Both the position numbers and the translations under genes were made by a program. Positions 63,734 to 64,000 of a stretch of DNA of 64,000 nt are shown one piece after another; positions within the stretch are counted from its first letter, which is position 1; each line of letters begins with the position of its first letter. Source of the stretch: Salipaludibacillus sp. CUR1 (GTDB taxonomy: Bacteria; Bacillota; Bacilli; Bacillales; Salisediminibacteriaceae); the NCBI RefSeq assembly GCF_021028955.1, contig NZ_JAIWPE010000057.1, positions 1-64,000 on the forward strand. Reading direction: 5' to 3'. Below the pieces are notes generated by a model. That model searched no databases. It had not been told where the DNA came from and worked only from the letters and a program-made list of their open reading frames with translations.

Positions 63734-64000
63734 TTATGAGCTCTTTTTAAGGAACCCGGTATATTTACGGTCGATCAGCTGGCTTTCGATACGTTTCATA
63801 GTATCGAGTGCGACACCGACCACAATTAGAAGTCCTGTTCCGCCGATTTGAACCGCGGGCGGCAGTCCGGCAAATTGAGCGAACAACAATGGCAGGACAG
63901 CAACTGTGGCCAAAAACAGCGAGCCTACAAACGTTAAACGGTAAAGAACTTTCGTAATAAACCTCTCTGTTGTTTTTCCAGGGCGTATTCCCGGAATAAA
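63734..64000 (-). CDS. secY: SecY, C-terminal part (runs off the right edge)
   Basis: 89 codons are present, ending at TAA (63734-63736). [42 protein letters not shown] and [37 protein letters not shown] are the last transmembrane segments and cytoplasmic tail of SecY. SecY is the channel subunit of the SecYEG translocase. The gene is followed at once by a terminator rather than by adk-map-infA, unlike the secY of the ribosomal spc operon, so this may be a second copy. Confidence 0.92.
   Translation of the reverse strand, partial: FIPGIRPGKTTERFITKVLYRLTFVGSLFLATVAVLPLLFAQFAGLPPAVQIGGTGLLIVVGVALDTMKRIESQLIDRKYTGFLKKSS

Overview
The window is chromosomal DNA of a low-GC, endospore-forming Bacillaceae. 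Sporulation genes (lytH, yunB, yutC- and yutH-like, CotF-type coat genes), a SufU-type SUF operon and gene order matching the yui-yum-yut-yun-yur-yus stretch of Bacillus subtilis support this. Acidic extracytoplasmic proteins and several Na+-coupled transporter families (TRAP, NhaC, SNF) suggest a haloalkaliphile; that part is inference. The left edge (1-19) is the 5' end of a 16S rRNA gene on the minus strand with two tandem promoters.

Layout: 1-360 rrn leader; 361-660 a decayed repeat; 724-11238 the yui/yumB block (a molybdopterin-oxidoreductase-like fragment, bioY, yuiF, a TRAP operon, yuiD, yuiC, yuiB, yuiA, NDH-2 yumB); 11679-17701 yumC, yutM, mqnE, yuzB, yutJ, yuzD, yutI (redox and Fe-S functions); 17754-26615 a 2-hydroxyacid dehydrogenase, yutH, pgpA, yutF, a SufR-like regulator, yutE, glpX, yutD, yutC, lipA; 26854-37298 lytH, an SNF transporter, a lysine-riboswitch-controlled NhaC-type transporter, yunB, dfrA-thyA, yunD, yunE, yunF; 37390-42782 sufCDSUB; 43237-47529 a broken small ORF, yurZ, metNPQ under an S-box, yusD; 48361-53264 a polyhydroxyalkanoate (PHA) cluster; 53399-61939 yusG, gcvH, yusI, a flavoprotein and the fadNAE beta-oxidation operon under a perfect FadR box; 62357-63635 coat genes and a methyltransferase-like membrane protein; 63734-64000 the C-terminus of a SecY.

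The genes link up functionally. fadNAE produces and consumes the 3-hydroxyacyl-CoA and acetyl-CoA pools that phaB/phaC turn into PHA. SUF, YutI, YutM and YumC supply Fe-S clusters and electrons to LipA, MqnE and other Fe-S enzymes, and LipA lipoylates GcvH. dfrA-thyA, gcvH and metNPQ touch one-carbon and methionine metabolism. Two NDH-2-like proteins and MqnE point to menaquinone-based respiration.

The least explained material is a family of 170-570 bp intergenic elements (at 476-656, 12789-13160, 27925-28092 and 47685-48256) with imperfect terminal inverted repeats, a conserved core of about 100 bp and a terminator-like hairpin. The largest copy carries the core twice and sits at the edge of the PHA island. 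Other unexplained items are a nested-stem region before the coat genes (62193-62331), repeated ATTCTCA motifs at suf, an operator-like palindrome at phaQ, and a secY that ends its own transcription unit.
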